64,000 bases of DNA from Cupriavidus malaysiensis (GTDB lineage Bacteria; Pseudomonadota; Gammaproteobacteria; Burkholderiales; Burkholderiaceae). How positions within the stretch are numbered: position 1 is the first letter of the stretch; each line of letters starts with the position of its first letter. Shown in pieces: positions 1 to 8,589 of the stretch. The stretch is taken from contig NZ_CP017754.1 in assembly GCF_001854325.1 (NCBI RefSeq), forward strand, positions 558,001 to 622,000, written 5' to 3'. The notes under the pieces were generated by a model, which ran no database searches, had not been told where the DNA came from, and worked only from the letters and a program-made list of their open reading frames with translations. The position numbers were made by a program, and so were the translations under genes.

Positions 1-1
1 G

Positions 2-766
2 GGCGTGGACGAGGACTTCACGCGGCTGCTGGGCCGGCCCTGGGCCAGTGCCGACGCCGCCAGGCCGCTGGCCGGCCTGCGCATCGGCCTGCCCAGGGAA
101 TACTTCGGCGCCGGCTTGTCGGCCGACGTCGAGCAGGCGGTGCGCGCCGCGCTGGCCGAGTACGAGAAGCTGGGCGCCACGCTGGTCGAGGTGTCGCTGC
201 CCAAGACCGAGCTGTCGATCCCCGTCTACTACGTGATCGCGCCGGCCGAGGCTTCGTCCAACCTGTCGCGCTTCGACGGCGTGCGCTACGGCCACCGCGC
301 CGCCGAGTACCGCGACCTGCTCGACATGTACAAGAAGACCCGCGCCGAAGGCTTCGGCGCCGAGGTCAAGCGCCGCATCCTGGTGGGCGCCTACGTGCTG
401 TCGCACGGCTACTACGACGCCTACTACCTGCAGGCGCAGAAGATCCGCCGCATCATCGCCGACGATTTCCAGCGCGCCTTCGCCCAGTGCGACGTGATCA
501 TGGGCCCGGTGGCGCCCACGGTGGCATGGAAGCTGGGCGAGAAGAGCGCCGATCCGGTGCAGATGTATCTGGCCGACATCTTTACGCTGTCGACCAGCCT
601 GGCCGGCCTGCCCGGCATGAGCGTGCCGTGCGGCTTCGGCGAGGCCGGCATGCCGGTCGGCCTGCAGCTGATCGGCAATTACTTCGACGAGGCGCGCCTG
701 CTGCAGGCGGCGCACGCCTTCCAGCAGGCGACCGACTGGCATCTGCGCCAGCCGGCCGAGGCATGA
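2..766 (+). CDS. gatA: Glutamyl-tRNA(Gln)/aspartyl-tRNA(Asn) amidotransferase subunit A, 5'-truncated by the window edge
   Basis: This is the C-terminal half (about 254 residues) of the amidase subunit of GatCAB, which releases ammonia from glutamine to convert misacylated Glu-tRNA(Gln) or Asp-tRNA(Asn). The reading frame is already open at base 2, so the real start lies upstream; the GTG at 5 is not a start. The visible part carries the late amidase-signature segments, including [11 protein letters not shown] near the left edge, [20 protein letters not shown], and the [10 protein letters not shown] segment that closes the fold. The Ser-cisSer-Lys catalytic residues of the family would lie in the missing N-terminal half. 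The gene overlaps the next by 4 bp and gatB follows about 1.5 kb downstream, which supports the assignment. Confidence 0.95.
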   Translation, partial: GVDEDFTRLLGRPWASADAARPLAGLRIGLPREYFGAGLSADVEQAVRAALAEYEKLGATLVEVSLPKTELSIPVYYVIAPAEASSNLSRFDGVRYGHRAAEYRDLLDMYKKTRAEGFGAEVKRRILVGAYVLSHGYYDAYYLQAQKIRRIIADDFQRAFAQCDVIMGPVAPTVAWKLGEKSADPVQMYLADIFTLSTSLAGLPGMSVPCGFGEAGMPVGLQLIGNYFDEARLLQAAHAFQQATDWHLRQPAEA

Positions 767-1239
767 TGAAAGCGGGGCGCTGGCCGAGCCGAACGGCGCT
801 GGCGGCGCTGCTGGCGCTGCTCGCCGCGCTGCTGGGCGGCTGCATCCCGCTGCCGCGCATCGGCGGGCCGACCCCGATCGCCTATCGCACCATCGACCTG
901 GCCGGCGATTGCCGCCGTACCGAGGAAGACGGCTTCCGCGAGGATGCGCAGCTGCGCGTGGTCAACAACAATGTGCAGCAGCTCTCGTGGAAGCTGTGGG
1001 TGGGCAAGCGCGGTTCCTGCAGCTTCAACCTGGCCGACTTCCACCAGGTCAAGTCGCGGCCGAGCATCGCGCTGCGGGCCAATGACGGCAGCGCCTGCGA
1101 ACTGATGATCTGGCAGGACCCGCGCCGCGTCACGCTGGCGCACGCCAACTGCCAGCAGCGCTGTACCCCGGGCATCTACGAGGAAGCCTGGCCGGTGCTG
1201 TTCGAGCCGGGTGGCGGCGGCTGCGCACAGACGAGGTGA
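763..1239 (+). CDS. Small predicted lipoprotein between gatA and gatB
   Basis: A 158-residue protein of unknown function. The N terminus has two arginines, an Ala/Leu hydrophobic core and a lipobox (LLGGC, Cys near residue 29), so it should be lipid-anchored on the periplasmic side. The mature part is soluble, with several more cysteines ([23 protein letters not shown]) that could form disulfides. Two in-frame ATGs (763 and 766) overlap the gatA stop, so translation is probably coupled to gatA. I recognise no domain. The role is unknown; only export and lipidation can be argued from sequence. Confidence 0.75.
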   Translation: MMKAGRWPSRTALAALLALLAALLGGCIPLPRIGGPTPIAYRTIDLAGDCRRTEEDGFREDAQLRVVNNNVQQLSWKLWVGKRGSCSFNLADFHQVKSRPSIALRANDGSACELMIWQDPRRVTLAHANCQQRCTPGIYEEAWPVLFEPGGGGCAQTR

Positions 1240-2213
1240 CAACGATGGGTGCCCGCCGATCCTGCTTTGCCGCCACGCCGTGGCGCCGCCTGCTCCGCCT
1301 GGGCGGGAGCGTCGCCGCGCTGCTGGGCGCGCTGGTGTGGTGGCAGGAGCCGGCGGCGGCCCACGCGCACGCCCATGCCGGCGCGCCGGGGCCGGCCGTG
1401 CAGGCGCTGCAGCTGCCCGGCGCGCCCGGCGAGCCGGACCTGCCCGCCTACTGGTTCCGCCCGTCGGAGCCCGAAGGCGTGCATGCGCCGCCGCAGCCGG
1501 TGGTGGTCGCGCTGCACGGCTGCGCGGGCCTGTACCGGCGCAGCGAGATGTCGGCGTCGGCGCTGGACGCGCGCTACCGCGACTACGCCCGCTGGCTGAC
1601 CGCGCGCGGCTACGCCGTGCTGATGCCGGACAGTTTCGGCGCGCGCGGCAAGCCGCGCGGCATCTGCAGCGAGCGCTTCGACAGCCGCGCCATCGACGCC
1701 GCCACGCGCCGCGCCGATGTGCTGGCCGCGCTGCGCTGGGTGGCGCAGCAGCCCGGCGTCGACGCCGGGCACATCGTGCTGCTGGGCTGGTCGAACGGCG
1801 CGCAGGCGGTGCTGGCCACGCTCGACGGCAGCCGCGGCTGGCCTGTCGGCACGCCGTCGGTGGAGCGCGCGGTGGCGTTCTACCCGGGCTGCAACCAGGC
1901 GCTGCAGCAGCGCGACTTCCGGCTGCGCTCGCCGCTGCTGCTGATGATCGGCGGCGCCGACGACTGGACGCCCGCCACCCGCTGCGTCATGCTGCGCGAC
2001 GCGGTGAAGGCGCGCCAGCCGGATGTGCGCTTCCAGCTGCAGATCTTTCCCGGCGCCTACCACGGCTTCGATGGCAGCGATGCCCTGCACCTGCGCCGAG
2101 ACGTCCCTGGCGGCGCCCGGCCCGGCAAGGGCGTCACGGTGGGCGGCGATCCGGCCGCGCGCGATGCGGCGCTGCTGCAGCTCGATGCCTGGCTGGCGGC
2201 CGAGGAGCCCTGA
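1236..2213 (+). CDS. Exported dienelactone hydrolase-family alpha/beta hydrolase
   Basis: A 325-residue alpha/beta hydrolase. An N-terminal hydrophobic segment ending in [11 protein letters not shown] looks like a signal peptide followed by a short His/Ala stretch. The core has the oxyanion segment VVALHGCAG, the nucleophile elbow GWSNG (GxSxG), an Asp-containing GGADDWTP strand and a late His in GAYHGFDG, so a Ser-Asp-His triad is complete. Most of the family hydrolyse esters or lactones; the substrate is unknown. Start codon: GTG at 1236 overlaps the upstream stop, and ATG at 1245 is the alternative. It lies between gatA and gatB in the same orientation, but nothing links it to tRNA amidation. 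Confidence 0.8.
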   Translation: MTTMGARRSCFAATPWRRLLRLGGSVAALLGALVWWQEPAAAHAHAHAGAPGPAVQALQLPGAPGEPDLPAYWFRPSEPEGVHAPPQPVVVALHGCAGLYRRSEMSASALDARYRDYARWLTARGYAVLMPDSFGARGKPRGICSERFDSRAIDAATRRADVLAALRWVAQQPGVDAGHIVLLGWSNGAQAVLATLDGSRGWPVGTPSVERAVAFYPGCNQALQQRDFRLRSPLLLMIGGADDWTPATRCVMLRDAVKARQPDVRFQLQIFPGAYHGFDGSDALHLRRDVPGGARPGKGVTVGGDPAARDAALLQLDAWLAAEEP

Positions 2214-2320
2214 GCGCCGGCGGCGACGCGCACGAAGACACGAATGAAGACGCCGCGCGGGCGGATGGCCCGGGCGGAACGAACGATAGTCAAGATCAAG
2301 ATACGAACAGGAATACCGCC

Positions 2321-3778
2321 ATGCAATGGGAAGTGGTGATCGGCCTCGAGACGCACACGCAGCTGTCGACGGCCTCCAAGATTTTCTCCGGCGCCTCCAC
2401 CGCCTTCGGCGCGGCGCCCAACACCCAGGCTTCGCCGGTTGACCTGGCGCTGCCGGGCGTGCTGCCGGTGCTCAACCGCGGCGCGGTCGAGCGCGCCATC
2501 GAGTTCGGCCTGGCGATCGGCGCCACCATCGCGCCGCGCAGCGTCTTCGCGCGCAAGAATTACTTCTACCCTGACCTGCCCAAGGGCTACCAGATCAGCC
2601 AGTACGAGATCCCGGTGGTGCAGGGCGGCGCCATCACGGTCCAGGTCGAGGGCAAGAAGGGCGAGTTCTACGAGAAGACCATCCAGCTGACGCGGGCCCA
2701 CCTGGAGGAGGATGCGGGCAAGTCGCTGCATGAGGACTTCGCCGGCATGACCGGCATCGACCTGAACCGCGCCGGCACGCCGCTGCTGGAGATCGTCACC
2801 GAGCCCGACATGCGCAGCGCGGCCGAGGCGGTCGCCTATGCCAAGGCGCTGCACTCGCTGGTGGTGTGGCTGGGCATCTGCGATGGCAATATGCAGGAAG
2901 GCAGCTTCCGCTGCGACGCCAACGTCTCCGTGCGTCCGCTGGGCCAGAAGGAATTCGGCACGCGCCGCGAGATCAAGAACCTGAACTCGTTCCGCTTCCT
3001 GCAGCAGGCCATCGAGTACGAAGTGCAGTGGCAGATCGCCGAGATCGAGGACGGCCGCAAGATCCAGCAGGCCACCGTGCTGTTCGATCCGGACACCGGC
3101 GAGACGCGCGCGATGCGCACCAAGGAAGACGCGCACGACTACCGCTACTTCCCCGATCCCGACCTGCTGCCGCTGGAGATCGGCGCCGACTGGATCGAAC
3201 GCGTCCGGAGCGGGCTGCCCGAGCTGCCCGCCGCGATGCAGCAGCGCTTCACCGGCGACTATGGCCTGCCCGCCTATGACGCGAGCATCCTGACCGCCTC
3301 GCGCGGCATGGCCGACTACTTCGAGGCGGTGGTGGCGGAGGCCGGCGCGGCCAATGCCAAGCCGGCGGCCAACTGGCTGATGGGCGACGTGGCCTCCCAG
3401 CTCAACCGCGAAGGCATCGCGCTGGAAGCCGCGCCGGTCAAGCCGGCGCAGCTGGCCCGGCTGCTGCAGCGCATCGCCGACGGTACGGTGTCGAACAACA
3501 CGGCCAAGAAGGACGTGTTCCCGGCCATGTGGGCGGGCGAGGCGGGCGGCGATGCCGACGCCATCATCGCCGCCAAGGGCCTCAAGCAGATGTCCGACTC
3601 GGGCGAGCTGGAGAAGATCATCGACGAGGTGCTGGCTGCCAACGCCAAGTCGGTCGAGGAATTCCGCGCCGGCAAGGAAAAGGCCTTCAACGCACTGGTG
3701 GGCCAGGCCATGAAGGCGACCAAGGGCAAGGCCAACCCGGCCCAGGTCAACGCGCTGCTCAAGCAGAAGCTGGGCTGA
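2321..3778 (+). CDS. gatB: Aspartyl/glutamyl-tRNA amidotransferase subunit B
   Basis: A 485-residue protein, the usual GatB length. It binds the misacylated tRNA and activates the carboxyl with ATP while GatA supplies ammonia. The N terminus [12 protein letters not shown] is the classic GatB opening, followed by [20 protein letters not shown] and the [17 protein letters not shown] region of the catalytic cradle. The last 150 residues form the helical tail and the tRNA-binding YqeY-like domain ([14 protein letters not shown], ending NALLKQKLG). ATG 2321 is chosen because conserved sequence starts directly there. The upstream in-frame extension is an Arg/Ala-rich shadow of the hydrolase gene. 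Confidence 0.97.
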   Translation: MQWEVVIGLETHTQLSTASKIFSGASTAFGAAPNTQASPVDLALPGVLPVLNRGAVERAIEFGLAIGATIAPRSVFARKNYFYPDLPKGYQISQYEIPVVQGGAITVQVEGKKGEFYEKTIQLTRAHLEEDAGKSLHEDFAGMTGIDLNRAGTPLLEIVTEPDMRSAAEAVAYAKALHSLVVWLGICDGNMQEGSFRCDANVSVRPLGQKEFGTRREIKNLNSFRFLQQAIEYEVQWQIAEIEDGRKIQQATVLFDPDTGETRAMRTKEDAHDYRYFPDPDLLPLEIGADWIERVRSGLPELPAAMQQRFTGDYGLPAYDASILTASRGMADYFEAVVAEAGAANAKPAANWLMGDVASQLNREGIALEAAPVKPAQLARLLQRIADGTVSNNTAKKDVFPAMWAGEAGGDADAIIAAKGLKQMSDSGELEKIIDEVLAANAKSVEEFRAGKEKAFNALVGQAMKATKGKANPAQVNALLKQKLG

Positions 3779-3856
3779 CGGCAACCGGCGCGGCGGCCAG
3801 CGCCGCGCGCCGGCACGATATTGCTAAACTCCTGCGAGACCACCAGCCAGAACGCC

Positions 3857-4522
3857 ATGAACGCCCAAGACGTCGCCGCCTACCTGCAAGCCAATCCGCA
3901 GTTCTTCGAGGAGCATGCCGAGCTGCTCGCGACCGTGCAGCTGACCAGCCCGCACAGCCATCGGGCGGTCTCGCTGCAGGAGCGCCAGATGGAGATCCTG
4001 CGCGAGAAGAACAAGGGCCTGGAGCTGCGCCTGGCGGACCTGGTCCGGCACGGGCACGACAACGACCGCACCCAGCAGCGCCTGCACGGGTGGCAGTTGC
4101 GCCTGCTGGCGGAGGTCGACTCGCATGCGCTGCCGTATGCGGTGCAGGATGGCCTGCAGCAGGCCTTCGACGTGCCGGCGGTGGCGCTGCGGCTGTGGGG
4201 CCTGGCCGAGCCCTACCAGCACATGGAGGTGGCGCAGGGCATCCACGACGATGTGCGCCTGTTCGCCGACGGCCTGCGCGCGCCGTACTGCGGTCCCAAC
4301 AGCGGCTTCGAAGCGGCCGCGTGGCTGGAGCGCGACGACATCGCTTCGCTGGCCATGGTGACGCTGCGCGCCCCGGCGCGCGAGGCCGCCGCCGGCCCGG
4401 CCTTCGGCCTGCTGGTGCTGGGCTCGCCCGACGCGCGCCGTTTCCACGAAGGCATGGGCACGGCCTACCTGACCCGCATCGGCGAAGTCGCCGGCGCCGC
4501 GCTGGCACGCCTGCGCGACTGA
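3857..4522 (+). CDS. DUF484 family protein (GAF-like) upstream of xerC
   Basis: A 221-residue cytoplasmic protein of the DUF484/YigA family, whose genes often sit next to xerC; the function is not established. The N terminus (MNAQDVAAYLQANPQFFEEHAELL) is the family signature, followed by a charged coiled-coil-like helix (QERQMEILREKNKGLELRLADL) and a C-terminal GAF-like domain from about residue 85. ATG 3857 is preferred to an upstream in-frame ATG at 3821, because conserved sequence begins at MNAQD. xerC begins 66 bp downstream on the same strand. Confidence 0.85.
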   Translation: MNAQDVAAYLQANPQFFEEHAELLATVQLTSPHSHRAVSLQERQMEILREKNKGLELRLADLVRHGHDNDRTQQRLHGWQLRLLAEVDSHALPYAVQDGLQQAFDVPAVALRLWGLAEPYQHMEVAQGIHDDVRLFADGLRAPYCGPNSGFEAAAWLERDDIASLAMVTLRAPAREAAAGPAFGLLVLGSPDARRFHEGMGTAYLTRIGEVAGAALARLRD

Positions 4523-4588
4523 GGCGGAGCGGGACGGGCCGCGCCGGCACCGTCCCCGCCCCCATCCCCGCCACCACGCGCTCCCGGC

Positions 4589-5644
4589 ATGGCCACCCGC
4601 AAGCCCACCACCCGCGCCAAGGTCCAGGCAGCACCCGAGACCGCGGCGCCCCCCGCCTCCCCTCCCGCCCCGCTGGTCCTCGCCTACCTCGACTGGCTGG
4701 CCACCGGCCGCAAGCTGGCGGCCCACACCCTGTCCAACTACGCGCGCGACCTCTCCGTGCTGCAGGCCCAGGCGGCCCGCCACGCGCCGGGGGTGGCGCT
4801 GACGGCCCTGCAGACCCGCCACATCCGCGCCATGGCCGCGCGCCTGCACGGCCGCGGCCTGGCCGGCAGCAGCATTGCGCGCACGCTGTCGGCCTGGCGC
4901 GGCTTCTTCCATTGGGCGGCGCTGCATGGCCACGGCGTCGAGGCCAATCCGGTCGACGGCGTGCGCGCGCCCAAGATGGGCAAGCCGCTGCCCAAGGCGC
5001 TGGCGGTGGACCAGGTGGTGGCCCTGGTCGAGCACCCGGCCGGCGACGGCGCCGAAGGCCGGCGCGACCAGGCGGTGTTCGAGCTGTTCTATTCGAGCGG
5101 GCTGCGGCTGTCCGAACTGGTCCAGCTCGACCTGCGCTATACGGAAGACGGCGACTACCGCTCGGCCGGCTGGCTGGACCTGGCCGGCGCCGAGGTCACC
5201 GTGATCGGCAAGGGCTCGCGCCGGCGCACTGTGCCGGTCGGCAGCAAGGCGATGGCAGCCCTGCGCGCCTGGCTGGCCGTGCGCGACACGCTGCTGTCAC
5301 CCGCCGCATCGCCAGCCGACGCCGCCGCCCTGTTCCTCAGCGCGCGCGGCCGGCGCCTGCCGGCGCGCACCGTGCAACTGCGTCTCAAGCAGCATGCCCT
5401 GCGGGCCGGGGTGCCGGCCGATGTGCATCCGCACATGCTGCGGCACTCCTTCGCTACCCATGTGCTGCAATCCTCCGGCGACCTGCGCGCGGTGCAGGAG
5501 ATGCTGGGGCACGCCAGCGTGGCGACCACGCAGATCTATACGGCGTTGGATTTCCAGCATCTGGCCAAGGTCTATGACCGAGCGCATCCGCGGGCGAAGA
5601 GGGAGGGGCCGGCTGCGGCGGTGGGGCAGGAGGATGAGGATTGA
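4589..5644 (+). CDS. xerC: Tyrosine recombinase XerC
   Basis: A 351-residue site-specific recombinase that, with XerD, resolves chromosome dimers at dif. An N-terminal SAM-like core-binding domain covers about residues 25-125, and the catalytic domain about 135-330. All active-site residues are visible: Arg173 (SSGLRLSEL), Lys208 (VIGKGSRRR), His282 and Arg285 (HMLRHSFATH), His308 (LGHASVATTQ) and the nucleophile Tyr317 (QIYT). The first 25 residues are a Pro/Ala-rich extension. It is slightly longer than the usual 300 residues because of this tail and an insertion near 190-200. It follows the DUF484 gene, the common arrangement. The repeat block begins directly after its stop codon. Confidence 0.96.
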   Translation: MATRKPTTRAKVQAAPETAAPPASPPAPLVLAYLDWLATGRKLAAHTLSNYARDLSVLQAQAARHAPGVALTALQTRHIRAMAARLHGRGLAGSSIARTLSAWRGFFHWAALHGHGVEANPVDGVRAPKMGKPLPKALAVDQVVALVEHPAGDGAEGRRDQAVFELFYSSGLRLSELVQLDLRYTEDGDYRSAGWLDLAGAEVTVIGKGSRRRTVPVGSKAMAALRAWLAVRDTLLSPAASPADAAALFLSARGRRLPARTVQLRLKQHALRAGVPADVHPHMLRHSFATHVLQSSGDLRAVQEMLGHASVATTQIYTALDFQHLAKVYDRAHPRAKREGPAAAVGQEDED

Positions 5645-5657
5645 GTGGGTTGGAGGG

Positions 5658-6004
5658 CTTGTTTCGGCTCTCGTAACTTGACGCTTGTCGTGTGGGTTCT
5701 GGCGTTGTCGGTTTGCGAGGCAAAAGCCTGTTTCGACTCCCCTGCGGGGAGCCGACCTACTTTCTTGTCTTGCCAAGAAAGTAGGCAAAGAAGGCGCGCC
5801 GGGTGCGGCTCAAAGACTCCTCGCGTGCTGAGGCAAAGAGCGGCCGGGCCCCAACTCGGATCGCCTTAAGGCGATCCTCAGACAGGGGGCCCTCTAATCC
5901 GCTCTTTGCCCCAGCACGCGAGGCGCCGCACACGGCAGGGAACAGACGCCACGCCTCGCTTCGCTTCGGGTGGGGAGTGTGCGGCCAGCTTGCTGGCCGC
6001 ACAC
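5658..6004 (+). repeat. Structured repeat, copy A1
   Basis: First direct copy. Visible stems in order: 5737-5742 with 5746-5751 (CTCCCC/GGGGAG); 5757-5767 with 5774-5784 (CTACTTTCTTG/CAAGAAAGTAG); a 25-nt arm pair 5819-5843 with 5899-5923 with one A-C mismatch; inside it a perfect 20-bp palindrome at 5858-5877; and a terminal hairpin 5977-6004 (13-bp stem, TT loop). The left boundary is approximate. The leading part resembles the 62-bp unit seen at 6617 onward in reverse complement. Confidence 0.85.
5683..5699 (+). repeat. Left 17-bp inverted repeat of the repeat locus
   Basis: GCTTGTCGTGTGGGTTC at this position is repeated exactly in reverse complement at 7027-7043. The pair encloses the whole set of elements. 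No target-site duplication is evident outside the pair. Confidence 0.8.
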
Positions 6005-6351
6005 CAATGCACTCGTGACTTGATGCCTTGTCGCTTGTCTTCGGGCGGTGTTGGTTTGCGAGGCAACGACCTGTTTCGACTCCCCCTGCGGGGGAGCCGA
6101 CCTACTTTCTTGGTCTTGCCCAAGAAAGTAGGCAAAGAAGGCGCGCCGGGTGCGGCTCAACCCCCCCTCGCGTGCTGAGGCAAAGAGCGGCCGGGCCCCA
6201 ACTCGGATCGCCTTAAGGCGATCCTCAGACAGGGGGCCCTCTTTTCCGCTCTTTGCCCCAGCCCGCGAGGCGCCGCACACGGCAGGGAACAGATGCCACG
6301 CCTCGCTTCGCTTCGGGTGGGGGGTGTTCGGCCAGCTCGCTGGCCGAACAC
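6005..6351 (+). repeat. Structured repeat, copy A2
   Basis: Second direct copy, 347 bp after A1. Stems: 6102-6113 with 6120-6131 (12 bp, one pair longer than in A1), the 25-nt arms 6166-6190 with 6246-6270, and the terminal hairpin 6324-6351. In the terminal hairpin, one base on each arm differs from A1 in a compensating way (GTGTG/CACAC becomes GTGTT/AACAC). That hairpin also forms the junction with the inverted copy A3. Confidence 0.85.
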
Positions 6352-6617
6352 AAAGGCTCAGCCAACCAGGCCGTCACGCAAAAGCGAGCCCGCTCGTAGA
6401 CCAACGGTTGGCCTTTCCCTCCCGTGTGCGGCGCCTCGCGAATTGGCCCCGGCCGCCGATGAAGCCCGTCCGCTGTCTGAGCGGCCGCAGGCCGCGAGTT
6501 CGGACGGGCGCGGCGGCCGGGGCCAATTCGCGAGGGGGTTTCGCCGCACCCGGGTCGCCTTCTTTGCTTACTTTCTTGGGCGAGACCAAGAAAGTAAGTC
6601 GGCTCCCCGCAGGGGAG
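6324..6617 (-). repeat. Structured repeat, inverted copy A3 with swapped stems
   Basis: Inverted copy sharing the terminal hairpin at 6324-6351 with A2. Its long arms are a perfect 25-bp pair (6434-6458 with 6511-6535), the same length as in A1, but all except the outermost bases have a different sequence. Within the loop the A1 palindrome is replaced by another self-complementary stretch (GCGGCC/GGCCGC), while the joining segments AACTC and TCAGACAG, read on the minus strand, are kept. The stem 6567-6579 with 6586-6598 (13 bp) matches the A1/A2 TTTCTTG hairpin but extends it with a compensated C-to-T change. Confidence 0.8.
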
Positions 6618-7026
6618 TCGAAACAGGCTGTTGCCACGCATACCAACACCGCCCGAAGACAAGCACAGAGTCACGAGAGCCGAAACAGGCTGTTGCCACG
6701 CATACCAACACCACCCGAAGACAAGCACAGAGTCACGAGAGCCGAAACAGGCTGTTGCCACGCATACCAACACCGCCCGAAGACAAGCACAGAGTCACGA
6801 GAGCCGAAACAGGCTGTTGCCACGCATACCAACACCACCCGAAGACAAGCACAGAGTCACGAGAGCCGAAACAGGCTGTTGCCTCGCAAACCAACACCGC
6901 CCGAAGACAAGCACAGAGTCACGAGAGCCGAAACAGGCTGTTGCCACGCATACCAACACCACCCGAAGACAAGCACAGAGTCACGAGAGCCGAAACAGGC
7001 CGTTGCCTCGCAAACCGACACCGCTC
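6617..7026. repeat. 62-bp tandem array, six full units plus a diverged seventh
   Basis: Units start at 6617, 6679, 6741, 6803, 6865, 6927 and 6989, spaced exactly 62 bp. The seventh diverges after about 40 bp. Each unit starts G(C/T)CGAAACAGGC. Units alternate between CACCGCCCG and CACCACCCG near position 35 of the unit, which suggests growth by duplication of a 124-bp pair. In reverse complement the unit matches the leading part of copies A1 and A2, so the array is an expansion of the element's own leader. There are no spacers of unrelated sequence. Confidence 0.9.
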
Positions 7027-7043
7027 GAACCCACACGACAAGC
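7027..7043 (-). repeat. Right 17-bp inverted repeat of the repeat locus
   Basis: GAACCCACACGACAAGC is the exact reverse complement of 5683-5699. It lies 33 bp before the stop codon of the converging LysR gene. Confidence 0.8.
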
Positions 7044-7076
7044 CCTAAATCACCGGCGCCCAAACACCCCCGAAAC

Positions 7077-8036
7077 TCACCCCTCCCACCGCTTCAACAC
7101 CTCCCGAAACGCCGCCATCTCCGGCAACAGCCACTCCCGGAACGCCTTCACCTTAGGCAGTTCCAGCGTGCCCGGCGCACAGACGAAATACAGCAGCCAA
7201 GGGCAGGGAATGCTGACGTCGAACAGCCGTACCACCCGCCCGGACAGCAGGTCGTTATAGGCCAGCGAGGAGCGGATCAGGGCGATGCCCTGGCCTTCGG
7301 CGGCGGCCTGCAGCAGCAGCGAGGAGTCTTCCAGCAGCAGGCCCTTGCGCGGTTCGGGCAGGTCCAGGCCGGCGGCCTCGAACCAGGGCCGCCATGGATC
7401 GCCTTCGCCGCGCAGCAGGGGCATCCCGGCCATCTCGCGCGGCGTCCGCGGCAGCTTGCCGCTGTTGAATTGCGGGCTGCATACCGGGAAGAACACGTCG
7501 TCCAGCAGCTTTTCCACATAGAGGCCCGGATAGTCGCCGCTGCCCATGCGCAGCGCCAGGTCGACCTCTTCGCGTGCGAAGTCGACCAGACTGTTGGAGG
7601 ACAGCAATTCGACGTCGAGTTCGGGATGGCGCTCGATGAAGCTGCCGATGCGCGGCGTCAGCCAGCGCGCGGCGAAGGAGGGCATGGTGCTGATGGTCAG
7701 GCGCTTGTCGCGCTTGCCGGCCTGCAGCACGCGGGTGGCGTCGGCGATCTGCAGCAGGGCGTCGCGCACGCGCTCGGCGTAGACGCGCCCGCCGGGCGTC
7801 AGGCTGACGCGCTTGCCGTGGCGTTCGAACAGGGGCTGGCCCAGTTCGGCTTCGAGCGCGCGGATCTGGTGGCTGATGGCGCCATGGGTGACGAACAGCT
7901 CGGTGGCGGCCCGCGAGAAGCTCTCATGGCGGGCGGCCGCCTCGAAGGCGCGCAGCGCGCCCAGCGCCGGCAGGCGGGGCAGTTCACGATGCCAGCCGCG
8001 CGGCAGGTCCTTTTCCGAAGCGCTCTTCCAGGCCAT
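7077..8036 (-). CDS. LysR-family transcriptional regulator, GcvA-like
   Basis: A 319-residue regulator. The winged helix-turn-helix is at about residues 22-80 (LGALRAFEAAARHESFSRAATELFVTHGAISHQIRALE) and the effector-binding domain at about 105-305. The HGAISHQI recognition helix is typical of the GcvA/AmpR subgroup. ATG 8036 is chosen because a purine-rich AGAGGG lies just upstream; the frame stays open to 8165 without conserved sequence. It is divergent from the DUF2917 gene at 8221, the usual layout of a LysR regulator and its target, so it may control that gene and itself. The ligand cannot be predicted. Confidence 0.9.
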   Translation of the reverse strand: MAWKSASEKDLPRGWHRELPRLPALGALRAFEAAARHESFSRAATELFVTHGAISHQIRALEAELGQPLFERHGKRVSLTPGGRVYAERVRDALLQIADATRVLQAGKRDKRLTISTMPSFAARWLTPRIGSFIERHPELDVELLSSNSLVDFAREEVDLALRMGSGDYPGLYVEKLLDDVFFPVCSPQFNSGKLPRTPREMAGMPLLRGEGDPWRPWFEAAGLDLPEPRKGLLLEDSSLLLQAAAEGQGIALIRSSLAYNDLLSGRVVRLFDVSIPCPWLLYFVCAPGTLELPKVKAFREWLLPEMAAFREVLKRWEG

Positions 8037-8220
8037 GGCGGTCCCTCTTTTTATGTGAGGAAATTTAGCAAGTAGACGGAAAATATATCGTTTTGAGGGT
8101 GCGCCGGCAATCACTAGAATCCAATGCACCGATAGCGAAAATGCCTGGAAAAACTGATCAGGCAAATGGACCAGTCCAGTTTCGGCGCGCTATGCCGGTG
8201 CCTGCCGTGCGGAGAACATC
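8037..8220. promoter_or_regulatory. Divergent promoter region between LysR regulator and DUF2917 gene
   Basis: This 184-bp spacer contains an AT-rich stretch (about 8045-8100) unlike the GC-rich surroundings, where both divergent promoters and a LysR binding site would be expected. I cannot point to a clear T-N11-A dyad. Confidence 0.5.
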
Positions 8221-8589
8221 ATGGAAGCCCTGCTCACAACGACCCAGTTCACACTCGCCCCCGGTGAAGTCGCGTCGCTGTCGATCCACGCCGCCCAGCG
8301 GCTGCATGTGGAGGACGCGGCGGGTATCGACCTGTGGCTGACCCGCGAGAACGATTCGGAAGACTATTGGCTGCGCTGCGGCGGCAGCCTGCAACTGGCG
8401 CACGGCGACCAGCTCGTCCTCAGCGTCGATCCGCGCGCGGCACGCGCCGTGCGCTTGGCGCTGGCGGCCGAGGCGCGCCAGCCGGCCGCCACCCTGGCGG
8501 ACGTCGCGCATGCCCTGTACCGCATCGTGCGGCGCCTGGTGCGCGGCACCGAATGGACGCCTTCCCAGGACGATCCGAAGGTCGCCTGA
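8221..8589 (+). CDS. DUF2917 domain-containing protein
   Basis: A 122-residue protein matching the DUF2917 pattern: a short beta-rich segment (FTLAPGEVASLSIHAAQRLHVEDAAGIDLWLTRENDSEDYWLRCGGSLQLAHGDQLVLS), then a C-terminal helical tail. The PGE, W-L-T and DYWL-GGSL elements are the parts I recognise. It has no signal peptide and no membrane segment. The function of the family is not known. It is divergent from the LysR gene, its likely regulator. Its 18-nt leader, ending in the ATG, is identical to that of lipA. Confidence 0.75.
   Translation: MEALLTTTQFTLAPGEVASLSIHAAQRLHVEDAAGIDLWLTRENDSEDYWLRCGGSLQLAHGDQLVLSVDPRAARAVRLALAAEARQPAATLADVAHALYRIVRRLVRGTEWTPSQDDPKVA

Larger units (their letters stand above)
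5645..7076. repeat. Gene-free block of structured repeats between convergent xerC and a LysR gene
   Basis: About 1.4 kb with no credible gene. It contains two direct copies of a roughly 347-bp element (offset exactly 347, for example the palindromes at 5977 and 6324), one inverted diverged copy (about 6324-6617), and a 62-bp tandem array leading rightward from it. Near both ends lie inverted copies of a 17-mer (5683-5699 and 7027-7043). Each element is a series of hairpins. All three forward frames stay open across the array because 62 is not a multiple of three, which yields long but meaningless ORFs. No transposase or tRNA is present. Function is unknown; a structured extragenic or MITE-like element is my inference. 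Confidence 0.85.

Noticed and set aside
1211..2320. N-terminal extension of GatB to 1211
   Set aside because: The extension is Arg/Ala-rich shadow sequence of the hydrolase gene. Conserved GatB begins at ATG 2321.
6617..7026. CRISPR array
   Set aside because: The 62-bp units are contiguous, with no unique spacers and no cas genes in the window. The unit is a copy of the flanking element's leader.
5645..7076. Insertion sequence with a transposase
   Set aside because: No transposase-like ORF, DDE or HUH motif is present, and no target duplication was seen. It may still be a non-autonomous element.
6150..8075. A 641-residue forward ORF across the repeat array and antisense to the LysR gene
   Set aside because: Its first third is repeat sequence that is open in all three frames, and the rest is antisense to a clear LysR gene. 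There is no conserved domain or ribosome binding site.
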